Source: Parvularcula marina
GTDB lineage: Bacteria; Pseudomonadota; Alphaproteobacteria; Caulobacterales; Parvularculaceae
Assembly (NCBI RefSeq): GCF_003399445.1
Contig: NZ_QUQO01000001.1
Coordinates: forward strand, 1,051,001-1,115,000
Direction: 5' to 3'
Length of the DNA: 64,000 nt
The notes under the pieces: model-generated
Databases searched by the model: none
The model's input: the letters and a program-made list of their open reading frames with translations, nothing else
What the model was told of the DNA's origin: nothing
Position numbers and translations under genes: made by a program
Shown: piece by piece, positions 1 to 8,854 of the stretch
Layout: the number at the start of each line of letters is the position of its first letter
Numbering within the stretch: position 1 is the stretch's first letter

Positions 1-355
1 GCATGCGCGAGAAGACCAGCGACATGAAGGAGAAAGGCTGCAGCGTCGATTCGGCAAAATGCAGCCAGTAAAGATAGTCCGTATAATGCGGGCTGTCCGG
101 CCCAGGACGCCATTTCTCGTCCCCCACTTTCGCAAGCAGATATTCGGTGATCGCCCCGCTCTCGGCCAGCGTCACCCCGCCATCCTCGATCACCGGCCAG
201 CCGCCGGAGGGATGCACCCGCGTCTGCTCCTCAGGCCCCAGCATGGTCTTCGGATCGCGCAGCGAGGTGATAAGCTGATACTCCACCCCGAGCTCCTCAA
301 GGAGCCAGAGGATGCGCATGGAACGGGAATTCTCAAGGTGATGAAGCGTGATCAT
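1..355 (-). CDS. Glutathione S-transferase family protein, 3' end outside window
   Basis: The first 118 residues are visible; the rest lies beyond base 1. The start MITLHHLENSRSMRILWLLE has the thioredoxin-fold N-terminal domain of GSTs. It carries the cis-proline loop GGWPVIEDG (Pro54) and the glutathione-contacting Glu65-Ser66 in LAESGAI. The beginning of the helical C-terminal domain follows from about residue 90. The ATG is the only good start in frame. Members conjugate glutathione to electrophiles or act as thiol reductases in the cytoplasm; the substrate cannot be told. It is divergent from the next gene, with a 135-bp gap that shows no clear signal. Confidence 0.88.
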   Translation of the reverse strand, partial: MITLHHLENSRSMRILWLLEELGVEYQLITSLRDPKTMLGPEEQTRVHPSGGWPVIEDGGVTLAESGAITEYLLAKVGDEKWRPGPDSPHYTDYLYWLHFAESTLQPFSFMSLVFSRM

Positions 356-490
356 GCCGCCATTTGTGCGGGATCACGTCGCCGCGCGCAAGCAATCTCC
401 CCTCACGACCCTGAGATTGATCTGCACTAGGGGGTCGCCCACGCAGGCGAATTTGCCTACTTCGAAGACGGACCAAAGCGGGGGTGAGCC

Positions 491-1537
491 ATGGCCTATT
501 ACCAGTCGATCAGGCGGGATCGGAAAACCTATCCCTTGGGCAATCAGGCACCGGGACAGGCCGGTTGGATCGCCCAGCGTCTCTTGCGCCTGCGGGCCAT
601 GCTCAATGGCGATATCATCTCCCGGCGCGATCCGAATTCGCTGATCGTCGGGTCATGGAACATCAAACACTTCGATGGCGGCCGGAAACGCCTGCCCGAG
701 AGCTATCACTACATCGCCGAGATCATCGATCATTTCGACATCTGCGCCATTCAGGAGGCAAAGGACATGGAGGCGCTGCGACGGCTCAAAGGCCTGCTCG
801 GGCCGAACTGGGATTTCTTCGTGAATGATCAGACCACGGGCCATGCAGGCAATGACGAGCGCATGGCCTATTTCTTCAACCGCAATAAAGTCCGCTTCAA
901 CAATCTGATTGGCGAGCTGGTTTATCCGCGCGACGAACTGTTGAACGGGGAGCAGCCGAGCAGGACGCCTTTCTTTGCCTCCTTTCAGGCCGGATGGTTC
1001 CACTTCACGCTTTGCTCCGCCCACATTGTTTCAGAAGACAAGCCCGGCAAACCGACGCGCCAGCAGGAAATCGCCCTCATCGGCAAGACGCTGAAAGAGC
1101 GGGCCGAGCGCGAGGACGAAGTCCATATCTTCATGGGTGACTTCAATCAGGATGACATGGATGATGCCGGCCTCGTTGACCTGAAGAATATGGGCTATGT
1201 CATTCCTGACTTCGGGCCCACCAATCTGGGGGCGGATAAAAAGCATTTCGACCACATCACCTTTATCGGTCCGCAGGATGAAGGCGATCTGATGGAAAGT
1301 GGCCGGGTCGACTGGCATGAGGCGGTCTATACCGAAACGGATCGCGACGCCTATCAGCAGATCGCCGCCGAGATCCGCGATGCGCCAAATACCGGCATTC
1401 CCTATAATAACTGGTCGTCCTTTTATTCGCGATGGCGCACGGATGAAATGTCCGATCACCTGCCGATCTGGATTGAAATTCGCACGGATTACTCGAATCG
1501 CTATCTCCGCGCGATTACCGAGTTGGGGAATGAGTGA
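491..1537 (+). CDS. Endonuclease/exonuclease/phosphatase (DNase I-fold) family protein
   Basis: A 348-residue protein with the ordered motifs of the EEP superfamily: SWNIKHF (Asn57), IQEAKD (Glu89, metal ligand), SAHIV (about 176-180), GDFNQ (Asp217 and Asn219) and the C-terminal SDHLP (Asp322-His323). These residues form the metal-dependent phosphodiesterase active site. The first 50 residues are a basic extension (RRDRKTY, RLLRLR) without a signal peptide, so the protein is probably cytoplasmic. Substrates in the superfamily range from DNA to phospholipids and cannot be assigned here. It stands alone, followed by an inverted repeat element. Confidence 0.85.
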   Translation: MAYYQSIRRDRKTYPLGNQAPGQAGWIAQRLLRLRAMLNGDIISRRDPNSLIVGSWNIKHFDGGRKRLPESYHYIAEIIDHFDICAIQEAKDMEALRRLKGLLGPNWDFFVNDQTTGHAGNDERMAYFFNRNKVRFNNLIGELVYPRDELLNGEQPSRTPFFASFQAGWFHFTLCSAHIVSEDKPGKPTRQQEIALIGKTLKERAEREDEVHIFMGDFNQDDMDDAGLVDLKNMGYVIPDFGPTNLGADKKHFDHITFIGPQDEGDLMESGRVDWHEAVYTETDRDAYQQIAAEIRDAPNTGIPYNNWSSFYSRWRTDEMSDHLPIWIEIRTDYSNRYLRAITELGNE

Positions 1538-1558
1538 GGTAGGTCATTCTCTCAACCC

Positions 1559-1682
1559 GCGCATCCCCGCGCAGGCGGGGATCTGCATCCGATCTTCCTC
1601 TCTCTCATTTCTCAAAGAGAACGAGCTTAAACCCAAACATCCCTCGCCCAAAACCAGATGCTTGCCTCCGCGGGCATGAGCG
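1559..1682. repeat. BIME-like inverted repeat element, copy A
   Basis: Two related palindromic arms face each other. The left arm is 1559-1590, with core ATCCCCGCGCAGGCGGGGAT. The right arm is 1654-1682, with core GCTTGCCTCCGCGGGCATGAGC. They flank about 63 bp of unrelated sequence. Each arm can fold on itself around CCCGC/GCGGG. A second locus with the same design lies at 20953-21073. It sits in the gap between two + strand genes and matches the intergenic REP/BIME type of element common in alphaproteobacteria; any function is unknown. Confidence 0.7.
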
Positions 1683-1751
1683 AAAGGAAGGAGACGGCGC
1701 AATGTCGGCAATCCGGCTGACAAATCCGGCCCACCGCGATAGGCTCCGCCC

Positions 1752-2444
1752 ATGTCTCAAACACCTCCCTTCCAGATCAAGATCGTCCCCGTCACCCCGT
1801 TCCAGCAGAACTGCTCGCTGATACGCGCAAGGAACGGCTCGATTGCCGTCATCGACCCCGGTGGTGAGGTTGACCGGCTGATCGCCGAGGCCGACGCATG
1901 GGACGGGAAGATCGAGAAGATCTGGTTGACTCATGGCCATCTCGACCATGCAGGCGGCGCGATGGAGCTCAAAGAGAAGACCGGCGCCATCATCGAAGGC
2001 GCGCAGGAGGAGGAAGTCTTCTGGCTCTCCCAGATCTCCGAGCAGATCAAACGCTTCGGCACCCATATGGAGGCCAAGAACGTGACGCCCGACCGCTGGC
2101 TTGATGACGGCGATACGGTCGAGCTCGACGGCAATGTCTTTGAGGTGATCTTCACGCCGGGCCACACACCGGGCCATGTCGTCTTCTTTAATCGACACAT
2201 GAAGATCGCTTTTGTCGGCGATGTCCTTTTCAAAGGCTCGATCGGGCGGACGGATTTTCCGCGCGGCGACCACGCCACCCTGATTGCATCGATCACGGAG
2301 AAATTATGGCCGCTCGGCAATGATGTGCAGTTCGTGCCCGGGCATGGCCCCCTCTCTACTTTCGGGCATGAGCGTCAGAGCAATCCCTTTGTTGGCGATG
2401 CGGTGGTCGGCCGCGCCGGGGCAAACACTCAAGGACCCGGTTGA
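1752..2444 (+). CDS. MBL-fold metallo-hydrolase, YcbL/glyoxalase II-like
   Basis: A 230-residue protein with the full metallo-beta-lactamase metal set: T-H61-G-H63-L-D65-H66-A, TPGHTPGH (His138/His142), Asp157 in FVGDVLF and His198 in VPGHG. The N-terminal PVTPFQQNCSLI is the hallmark of the compact YcbL group, which hydrolyses glutathione thioesters such as S-lactoylglutathione and lacks the glyoxalase II C-terminal helices. It is expected to be cytoplasmic. Its stop overlaps the start of the following VOC gene (TGATG), so the two are co-translated. A glyoxalase-superfamily partner fits a shared detoxification role, but that link is inferred. Confidence 0.9.
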   Translation: MSQTPPFQIKIVPVTPFQQNCSLIRARNGSIAVIDPGGEVDRLIAEADAWDGKIEKIWLTHGHLDHAGGAMELKEKTGAIIEGAQEEEVFWLSQISEQIKRFGTHMEAKNVTPDRWLDDGDTVELDGNVFEVIFTPGHTPGHVVFFNRHMKIAFVGDVLFKGSIGRTDFPRGDHATLIASITEKLWPLGNDVQFVPGHGPLSTFGHERQSNPFVGDAVVGRAGANTQGPG

Positions 2445-2821
2445 TGGCGATTTTCAAGGCGCTCCATCCTGTCTGCCCGGTGCTCGACATGTCCGTGCAC
2501 CTTCATTTCTGGGGCAAGCTTGGCTTCCTGCCGGTTTTTGGGGACCGAGAGCCTTATGAGACGGCCGATTATGTCGGCATTGCCCGCGACGGGCTCGAGC
2601 TGCACCTTCAGACCTTCACGCGCGAGCAGCTCCAAGAAACCCAGACCATGGCGCTCCGTATCGAGATGACCGGCAAACAGGCGCTCGAAGCCCTCCATGA
2701 CGAATGGAAGGAGCGCATCAGTATCTCAGCGCCGCTTGCCGAGAAGCCATGGGGTACGGTAGAATTCGGGTTCTATGATCCGGCGAACACGCCGTTTTTC
2801 TTCTATGTAGACCGCGGCTGA
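2444..2821 (+). CDS. VOC (glyoxalase/bleomycin-resistance) superfamily protein
   Basis: A 125-residue single-domain protein. MAIFKALHPVCPVLDMSVHL starts the first beta-alpha-beta-beta-beta module, and GTVEFGFYDPANTPFFFYVD is the characteristic last strand. The ATG at 2444 overlaps the preceding stop by one base; a TTG three bases upstream is also in frame but less likely. The layout resembles bleomycin-binding proteins, which sequester their ligand rather than catalyse. The visible histidines and the terminal acidic residues do not form an obvious metal site, so enzyme activity is uncertain. Confidence 0.8.
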   Translation: MAIFKALHPVCPVLDMSVHLHFWGKLGFLPVFGDREPYETADYVGIARDGLELHLQTFTREQLQETQTMALRIEMTGKQALEALHDEWKERISISAPLAEKPWGTVEFGFYDPANTPFFFYVDRG

Positions 2822-2833
2822 CCCCGGCGCCAG

Positions 2834-3517
2834 TCAGGAGGTCGCAGGAACAATCACCGCGGCGACAATGATAGCCGTCATGAGCGCGGCCCGCACGGCC
2901 TTGATCGTCTCGACCGTCGCGGTGGCGGCCAGATGCTCACCCTCCGCAATTTCCTTGATCCGGGCCTTATGGGCTTTCAGCTTTTCCTTATCGAAATTCC
3001 GGCGCAGGAGCTCCGTCTGCTGAAGGAAGGCCACGAGGATCGTATCGCGCGCCGACACCTCGCTGTTGCCAAACATCACTTCTTCGAGATGGGCTTTGAG
3101 CGCGGCCTCATGGGTGGGGTCAGCTTCGGGATAGACCTTCCGATCAAAGAAGAAAAAGACCTTTTTCGTCTGACGGTGTAGGATGCCGCGATTGATCAGC
3201 CCCTCATAAAGCGGCACCGTCAGGTGCTTTTTCCCGGCCAGCTTTTCGATCAGCTTTTTGGGGCTTGAGGTCACACCCTTCTCCTTGATGACGGCAAGGC
3301 AGTCATCAAGATATCTGTCCCCGGTCGGACGATCATCGGCCAGAATGAAGTGGGCGGGTTTGTCAGGCGCCTCGGCCAGAACCCCTCTCAAAACGAGTTC
3401 CGCTAGGGCCGATCCGGCAAGGGCATATTCAACGAACGACCCGGTCCGCTCGCCAGTGTCATCTTTCAGCGCAAGGAGAAGTAGACCCTCGGCAAGGGTC
3501 AGGTCCTGAATTGTCAT
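2834..3517 (-). CDS. GPP34 (GOLPH3/VPS74-like) family protein
   Basis: A 227-residue protein matching the Golgi phosphoprotein 3 fold family found sporadically in bacteria. The N-terminal MTIQDLTLAEGLLLLALKD and the following GSFVEYALAGSALAELVLRG are typical, as is the mid-region LYEGLINRGILHRQTKKVFF. Eukaryotic homologues bind PI4P and retain Golgi enzymes; the bacterial role is not known. The last 20 or so residues are hydrophobic (MTAIIVAAVIV), suggesting membrane contact. The ATG at 3517 is chosen because GGAGG lies 7-8 bases before it; a GTG at 3538 has no such site. Two small genes with similar ribosome sites lie just upstream on the same strand. Confidence 0.82.
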   Translation of the reverse strand: MTIQDLTLAEGLLLLALKDDTGERTGSFVEYALAGSALAELVLRGVLAEAPDKPAHFILADDRPTGDRYLDDCLAVIKEKGVTSSPKKLIEKLAGKKHLTVPLYEGLINRGILHRQTKKVFFFFDRKVYPEADPTHEAALKAHLEEVMFGNSEVSARDTILVAFLQQTELLRRNFDKEKLKAHKARIKEIAEGEHLAATATVETIKAVRAALMTAIIVAAVIVPATS

Positions 3518-3665
3518 GGATGCCTCCGATTCTGCCACTACCCATATATGGGAATGATGGGCCCCGAATCGAAGAGCCCACAGGCCGGGATAGGGTGCCG
3601 GCCCATGGGAGAGGAAAGAGAGCCTGCCGGAGTGGGGGCACGAGGCAGGCTCCCGGAGAAAACCC

Positions 3666-3779
3666 TCAGGCGGCTTTTTTAAGCGCCTTCTGAGCCTTCT
3701 TAAGTTTCGTACGCTGAGTCGCGATCCGCTTCTTGCGCGTCTTGATTTCTTTTTTGAGGGATTTGACTTTTTTGCTCAT
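3666..3779 (-). CDS. Very small lysine-rich protein (37 aa)
   Basis: A short reading frame starting MSKKVKSLKKEIKTRKK and ending KKAQKALKKAA. It is preceded by a strong GGAGG at suitable spacing, almost the same leader (GGAGGCTATCC before ATG) as the GPP34 gene downstream. About 40 percent of residues are Lys or Arg, in a pattern able to form one amphipathic basic helix or coiled coil. It resembles no family I can name. It could bind nucleic acid or anionic lipid; both are guesses. The strong ribosome site and the clean fit between neighbours argue that it is real. Confidence 0.6.
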   Translation of the reverse strand: MSKKVKSLKKEIKTRKKRIATQRTKLKKAQKALKKAA

Positions 3780-3817
3780 GGATAGCCTCCAATTGATGCG
3801 AAGGCGCCCTTTTCCGC

Positions 3818-4000
3818 TCAGTCCTCTTCGCTCGGCCTGTGCTCCTGCACGAACCGTCGCATGAACATCCGGATTTCCCTGGCGGCACTCGTATCCAGGT
3901 CGTCGCAGAGCTCGATAAACTCGTCCCGGTCACGCTTGTTGACACGGATCACCAGCTGACCGTCTTTTTTGTGTTTTTTGTTCTTACTGGAATCCGGCAT
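3818..4000 (-). CDS. Small ribbon-helix-helix-like DNA-binding protein
   Basis: A 60-residue protein: a lysine-rich head (SSKNKKHKKDG), then QLVIRVNKRDRDEFIELCDDLDTSAAREIRMFMRRFV. That matches the beta-strand, helix, turn, helix order of Arc/MetJ-type RHH repressors. Such proteins dimerise and insert the paired strand (QLVIRVNK) in the major groove. No toxin gene lies directly beside it, so an antitoxin role is not supported. The ATG at 4000 is preferred; the frame remains open upstream to 4048 but has no ribosome site. It may regulate itself and the small genes downstream. Confidence 0.7.
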   Translation of the reverse strand: MPDSSKNKKHKKDGQLVIRVNKRDRDEFIELCDDLDTSAAREIRMFMRRFVQEHRPSEED

Positions 4001-4090
4001 GGCCAGACATCTACCACACACTGCAACGTCGAGGCAATGTATATACATTTAGAATACAAAACGCAAGCAGACTGGTTAAGATTTTACGCG

Positions 4091-4122
4091 AAAAAAAACA
4101 CCCTGCCGAATGACAGGGTGTT
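4091..4122 (-). terminator. Rho-independent terminator
   Basis: Read on the minus strand, a 9-bp stem AACACCCTG/CAGGGTGTT with an 8-base loop is followed by a run of eight T (the A-run at 4091-4098). It lies 25 bp after the stop of the methyltransferase-fold lipoprotein gene and before the RHH gene, so it ends the former transcript. Confidence 0.88.
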
Positions 4123-4146
4123 TCCATCGGGGCTGAATGACGCCGA

Positions 4147-4968
4147 TTATTCGGGCTTTCCGTAAGCGATGACGAATTGATCAGTCTGCCCCCGGATCGA
4201 AGGATCGAAGACCGAATTGGTCAGAGGATCGTCCGGGTTCGACAGGAAGTCAGCTGAAGACTTGAAGACGAGGCCCGCCCCTTCAGCATAGGAACGGATG
4301 ATCTCTTCCTCGATGCGGTGCACGGTTCCACCAGCTTCTGTACCCGCGCCTTCGGCAGCACGGTGATCGATGGCGACAAAGACCCCGCCGGGTTTGAGGA
4401 CACGCGCGATCTCGGCGAATGTCGCTTCGGGATCCCCAAGGCTCTCGCCATTAACTTCGAACCACAGCTCATGCGGCCCTTGTATCCAGGTAACGACATC
4501 GACGGAGCCGTCAGGCGCATCGAGATTGTCAAAATTCGTCCGCATCACGACGACATTGCCAAGCCGCTCGCCGCCAAGGCGGGTTTCTAGGGCATCTCCC
4601 AGAAAGCCATCAAAGCTTGGCGGGTTCTGCATGTAGACCTTGCCGCCCTCGCCCACGACGCGGGAGTAAAGCTCGGTGAAATAACCGCCGCCTGCCTCCA
4701 TATCGATGACCGTCATGCCGGGTTCGAGCCCGATGAAGCCGAGTGTCTCGGCCGGCTTGCGGCGCTCATCGCCCTCGACATCATCCGCAGGGCGATCGGG
4801 ATGCGCAACGGAACCAGCGACCGGATCGACTACCTCGGGGGTCGGCTCTTCTTCCGCCGCCATCTCAGGGGCTGCGGTTTCGGGCGCCGCCGGTTCTTCG
4901 CTCTCACCGCCGCCGCAAGCCGCAAGGCCGAAAGCCGCCAGCGCGAAAATGCTCGTTGTCCATTTCAT
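4147..4968 (-). CDS. Lipoprotein with class I SAM-methyltransferase fold
   Basis: A 273-residue protein. Residues 1-18 are a lipoprotein signal peptide with lipobox LAAC (Cys18), followed by a low-complexity Glu/Ala/Pro linker to about residue 50. The body is Rossmann-like: motif I reads VIDMEAGGGYF (89-97), then VVMRTNFDNLDAPDGSVDVV, and ARVLKPGGVFVAIDH is the post-motif III strand. It should sit in the envelope, where SAM is not expected, so it may bind another ligand. Similar exported methyltransferase-like proteins exist in Proteobacteria with unknown substrates. GGGAG precedes the ATG, and a terminator follows. Confidence 0.82.
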   Translation of the reverse strand: MKWTTSIFALAAFGLAACGGGESEEPAAPETAAPEMAAEEEPTPEVVDPVAGSVAHPDRPADDVEGDERRKPAETLGFIGLEPGMTVIDMEAGGGYFTELYSRVVGEGGKVYMQNPPSFDGFLGDALETRLGGERLGNVVVMRTNFDNLDAPDGSVDVVTWIQGPHELWFEVNGESLGDPEATFAEIARVLKPGGVFVAIDHRAAEGAGTEAGGTVHRIEEEIIRSYAEGAGLVFKSSADFLSNPDDPLTNSVFDPSIRGQTDQFVIAYGKPE

Positions 4969-5056
4969 GATGTATCTCCCTCATCCATTTCATGTCTTAT
5001 GACAAAAATCGGAGCCTCTCCCTCAGCTGTCAATCTTGTTGGCGACGCAATAACAG

Positions 5057-5350
5057 TCAGCTTTTGTCGAGGACATTCTGCCATTCAGGTGTCTTGTCGA
5101 TCTGCGCTTTGATGAAGGGGCAGAGCGGCACAATCTTGCGCCCCTCTGCCCGCGCATCACTCACCAGTCTTTCGACCAGCATCGTGCCAATACCGCGCCC
5201 GCCCAGCGCTTTGGGCACACCTGTGTGATCGGCGATCAGTCTGTCCTCCCCGGCACGGGAATAGGTCAGCTCTGCTTCATGTCCGTCGAGCACAAGCCAG
5301 TAGCGGCCTTTGGTTTCGGTCTCGTCGCGGTGGATGTTGGGTGCTGACAT
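5057..5350 (-). CDS. Small GNAT-like N-acetyltransferase (YjdJ type)
   Basis: A 97-residue protein of the short GCN5-related family. The frame includes a beta-sheet entry (YWLVLDGHEAELTYS), the acetyl-CoA loop GGRGIGTMLVERLVSDARAEG and the closing IVPLCPFIKAQIDKTPEWQNVL, all hallmarks of this compact group. The frame stays open far upstream through antisense carB sequence. The ATG at 5350 with GAGGAG six bases before it is the real start. Members acetylate amino groups, but no substrate is known. It is divergent from carB. Confidence 0.85.
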   Translation of the reverse strand: MSAPNIHRDETETKGRYWLVLDGHEAELTYSRAGEDRLIADHTGVPKALGGRGIGTMLVERLVSDARAEGRKIVPLCPFIKAQIDKTPEWQNVLDKS

Positions 5351-5353
5351 GGC

Positions 5354-5384
5354 TTGCTCCTCGATTATCTGGGTCGGATATAAT
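5354..5384 (+). promoter_or_regulatory. Possible carB promoter
   Basis: TATAAT at 5379-5384 is a consensus -10 hexamer, 92 bp before the carB start. The best -35 is TTGCTC at 5354-5359, but the spacer is 19 bp, longer than ideal. Only the -10 box is convincing. Confidence 0.3.
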
Positions 5385-5476
5385 GCTTCTTCAGTCTCAA
5401 TGCTTGCGACTCGCGGCCTGTCTCTGTAGGGCCCCGAAAGTTTGCCCGCGTGACCAATAAACTGTGAGATTCCCTT

Positions 5477-8400
5477 ATGCCTAAACGTACCGATATCGAG
5501 AGCATCCTCATCATCGGCGCGGGGCCTATTGTGATCGGGCAGGCCTGCGAATTTGACTATTCGGGCGTGCAGGCGGTGAAGGCGCTGAAGGCCGAAGGCT
5601 ACCGGGTCATCCTCGTCAACTCGAACCCTGCAACGATCATGACCGATCCGGAAATGGCCGATGCGACTTATATCGAGCCGATCACCCCGGACTTTGTCGA
5701 GAAGATCATCGCGCGGGAAAAACCCGACGCCCTCTTGCCGACCATGGGCGGGCAGACCGCGCTCAACTGTGCGCTGGCCCTCGAGGAACGCGGCGTCCTC
5801 AAAAAGCATAATGTCGAGATGATCGGCGCCCGCGCCGACGTCATCGACAAGGCCGAGGACCGCGAGAAGTTCCGCAAGGCGATGGACAAGATTGGGCTCG
5901 AAAGCCCGCGCGCGGCGATCGCAACCAGCCCCGCCATTCGCGATGAAGACGGCCATATTGTCGGTTACGACCGGATGGGCGGCTTTGCCGAGGCCATGAA
6001 GGCGCTGGATGAGATCGGCCTGCCGGCGATCATCCGTCCGGCCTTCACCCTCGGCGGGACTGGCGGCGGTGTTGCCTATAACCGCGAGGAATATGAGCAT
6101 ATCGTCCGTGCAGGGCTTGATGCCTCTCCGAACGGACAGGTCCTGATCGATGAGAGCCTTCTCGGCTGGAAAGAATTCGAGATGGAGGTCGTCCGCGACA
6201 AGGCGGATAACTGCATCATCATCTGCTCAATCGAGAATGTGGACCCTATGGGGGTGCATACCGGCGACTCAATCACCGTTGCGCCCGCTCTCACTCTCAC
6301 CGACCGCGAGTATCAACGGATGCGGAACGCCTCGATCGCGGTCCTGCGGGAGATCGGTGTTGAAACCGGCGGCTCGAATGTCCAGTTCGCGGTGAACCCG
6401 GAAGATGGCCGCCTTGTTGTCATCGAGATGAACCCGCGCGTCTCGCGCTCCTCCGCGCTCGCCTCGAAAGCCACCGGTTTCCCGATTGCGAAAGTCGCCG
6501 CGAAACTCGCCGTTGGTTACACGCTTGATGAGCTTGATAATGACATTACCGGCGGCGCTATGCCCGCCAGCTTCGAGCCGACGATTGACTATGTCGTCAC
6601 CAAGATCCCGCGCTTTGCCTTTGAGAAATTCCCGGGCACCAAGCCGATCCTGACAACCGCCATGAAATCCGTGGGCGAAGCAATGGCTATCGGCCGGACC
6701 TTCCAGGAAAGTCTGCAGAAAGCGCTGCGCTCGCTCGAGACGGGGCTTTGCGGTCTTGATCCGATTGAGATCCCCGGCCTTGGCGAAGGCAATGATGTTG
6801 ACGCCTATCGCCGGGCACTGGCCGCCCCGACGCCTGAGCGCCTGCGGGTGACAGCGCAAGCCATGCGCGCCGGTGTGCCGGTCGAGCAGGTCCGCTCGGT
6901 CACGTCTTACGATCCATGGTTCCTTGAGCAGATCCGCGGCATCATCGAAGCCGAAGAAGATGTCGCCAGCTTTGGCCTGCCCTCAGATGCTGACGGCCTG
7001 ATGCAGCTCAAATCCATGGGCTTCTCGGACAAGCGCCTCGCCCAGCTTTGTGATGGCACCGAGGACGAAGTGCGCCGCCACCGCCGCACGCTCGGCATCC
7101 GCCCGGTCTATAAGCGGATCGATACCTGCGCCGCGGAATTCCGCGCCGTCACCCCTTACATGTATTCCGCCTACGAACCGGGCAATCAGGACGAAAGCGG
7201 CCCCTCTGACCGCAAGAAGGTCGTCATCCTCGGCGGCGGGCCGAACCGGATCGGCCAGGGCATCGAGTTTGACTATTGCTGCTGTCATGCGGCCTTCGCG
7301 CTCGCCGATGCGGGCATCGAATCGATCATGGTCAATTGTAACCCGGAGACCGTCTCGACCGATTACGACACCTCGGATCGTCTCTATTTCGAGCCGCTGA
7401 CAGCCGAAGACGTGCTTGAACTGATCGACCGAGAACGGACGAATGGCGAGCTGCTAGGTGTCATCGTGCAATATGGCGGGCAGACCCCGCTCAACCTTGC
7501 TGAGACCCTTGCCAATGAAGGCGTGCCGATCCTTGGCACCTCGGTTGAAGCGATCGCCCTTGCCGAAGACCGCGAGCAGTTCCAGCGCCTCGTCAATGCG
7601 CTGGGCTTGAAGCAGCCCAAAAACGCCGTCTCCGGCAAACGCGAGAACGTCCTCGCCATGGCCGGCGAGGTTGGCTACCCGCTCGTCACCCGGCCCTCCT
7701 TCGTCCTTGGCGGCCGCGCGATGGAAATCATCCGTGATGAGAAGGGGATGGAGCGCTACCTCGCCACCGCCAAGATCGAGATTACCGACAAACAGCCGCT
7801 CCTCCTCGATCAGTATCTCATCAACGCCGTTGAATGCGATGTCGATGCGATCTGTGACGGCGAAGAGGTCTATGTTGCGGGCATCATGGAGCATATCGAG
7901 GAAGCGGGCGTCCATTCGGGCGACAGTGCATGCTCTCTCCCCCCCTACACGCTGAGCGATGAGATCATGGCAACCCTGCGCGAGCAGACGGTGGGGCTTG
8001 CCAAGGCGCTGAACGTCCGGGGCCTGATGAATGTGCAATATGCAATCAAGGATGGCGACATTTATATCCTTGAAGTGAACCCCCGCGCCTCGCGCACCGT
8101 GCCCTTTGTCGCCAAGACCATCGGCGCCCCGGTCGCCCGGATCGCGGCCCGCGTCATGGCGGGTGCGAAACTCTCCGAATTCGACCTGCCGACGGGCACG
8201 CCCCGCCACACAGCGGTCAAGGAAGTCGTCTTCCCCTTCTCGCGCTTCCCGGGCGTCGACACGGTGCTCGGCCCGGAAATGCGCTCGACCGGCGAAGTCA
8301 TGGGCCTCGATATGGATTTCGACCGCGCCCGGGCAAAGAGCCTCTTGGCGGCCAGCATCATCGTGCCGCTGAAGGGCTGCGTCTTCATCTCGGTGAAGGA

Positions 8401-8767
8401 CAGCGACAAGGAAGAGATCCTCTCCCCTGCGCGGCGCCTTACTGAAATGGGCTTCTCGCTCATCGCGACAGGCGGCACGGCGGAGTTCCTGCGCGAGCAG
8501 GGTCTCGAAGTGAAACGGGTCAACAAGGTGCTCGAAGGCCAGCCGCATATCGTCGACGCCCTGATCAATGGCGACGTACACCTCATTTTCAACACGACCG
8601 AAACAGCGCAGTCGATTGAGGACAGCCGGTCCATCCGGACGACCGCTTTGCAACGCCGGATTCCCTGCATTACGACCCTTTCAGGCTCGAAAGCCTGTGT
8701 ACGGGCCATAGAAGCTTTACGGCATGGCGACCTTGAAGCCGTGCCTCTCCAGCACTATAGTCACTGA
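5477..8767 (+). CDS. carB: Carbamoyl-phosphate synthase large subunit
   Basis: A 1096-residue protein, full length for CarB. It makes carbamoyl phosphate from bicarbonate, ATP and ammonia delivered by CarA, feeding pyrimidine and arginine synthesis. Two homologous ATP-grasp halves are visible. The first begins [30 protein letters not shown] and carries the loop [12 protein letters not shown]. The second begins at about 575 with [20 protein letters not shown] and carries [12 protein letters not shown]. The oligomerisation domain lies between them, and the last ~140 residues are the MGS-like allosteric domain ([17 protein letters not shown]). carA is not in the window. A short gap separates it from greA. 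Confidence 0.98.
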   Translation: MPKRTDIESILIIGAGPIVIGQACEFDYSGVQAVKALKAEGYRVILVNSNPATIMTDPEMADATYIEPITPDFVEKIIAREKPDALLPTMGGQTALNCALALEERGVLKKHNVEMIGARADVIDKAEDREKFRKAMDKIGLESPRAAIATSPAIRDEDGHIVGYDRMGGFAEAMKALDEIGLPAIIRPAFTLGGTGGGVAYNREEYEHIVRAGLDASPNGQVLIDESLLGWKEFEMEVVRDKADNCIIICSIENVDPMGVHTGDSITVAPALTLTDREYQRMRNASIAVLREIGVETGGSNVQFAVNPEDGRLVVIEMNPRVSRSSALASKATGFPIAKVAAKLAVGYTLDELDNDITGGAMPASFEPTIDYVVTKIPRFAFEKFPGTKPILTTAMKSVGEAMAIGRTFQESLQKALRSLETGLCGLDPIEIPGLGEGNDVDAYRRALAAPTPERLRVTAQAMRAGVPVEQVRSVTSYDPWFLEQIRGIIEAEEDVASFGLPSDADGLMQLKSMGFSDKRLAQLCDGTEDEVRRHRRTLGIRPVYKRIDTCAAEFRAVTPYMYSAYEPGNQDESGPSDRKKVVILGGGPNRIGQGIEFDYCCCHAAFALADAGIESIMVNCNPETVSTDYDTSDRLYFEPLTAEDVLELIDRERTNGELLGVIVQYGGQTPLNLAETLANEGVPILGTSVEAIALAEDREQFQRLVNALGLKQPKNAVSGKRENVLAMAGEVGYPLVTRPSFVLGGRAMEIIRDEKGMERYLATAKIEITDKQPLLLDQYLINAVECDVDAICDGEEVYVAGIMEHIEEAGVHSGDSACSLPPYTLSDEIMATLREQTVGLAKALNVRGLMNVQYAIKDGDIYILEVNPRASRTVPFVAKTIGAPVARIAARVMAGAKLSEFDLPTGTPRHTAVKEVVFPFSRFPGVDTVLGPEMRSTGEVMGLDMDFDRARAKSLLAASIIVPLKGCVFISVKDSDKEEILSPARRLTEMGFSLIATGGTAEFLREQGLEVKRVNKVLEGQPHIVDALINGDVHLIFNTTETAQSIEDSRSIRTTALQRRIPCITTLSGSKACVRAIEALRHGDLEAVPLQHYSH

Positions 8768-8854
8768 TCCCATACAAAAGGGCGGCACCCACCTCGCTGG
8801 TCTCATCCAGCAGGCGGGCCGCCTCTTTGTGTATTGAAAGAGAAGATGATCGAC

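Noticed and set aside
3818-4000. Toxin-antitoxin pair formed by the RHH-like and Lys-rich proteins
   Set aside because: The 37-residue basic peptide resembles no known toxin, lies 39 bp away with its own strong ribosome site, and shows no hydrophobic or nuclease features.
5351-6100. Upstream extension of the small GNAT frame to 347 residues
   Set aside because: The extra part is antisense to the start of carB. The ATG at 5350 has GAGGAG and gives the family N-terminus.
7454-8653. Long minus-strand frame (399 aa) inside carB
   Set aside because: It is antisense to a clear carB and its composition reflects the carB codon pattern in another frame. No motif of any family is seen.
8778-8826. Terminator between carB and greA
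   Set aside because: AAAGGGCGGC and GCCGCCTCTTT could pair loosely, but the loop is long, the pairing is imperfect and no T-run follows.
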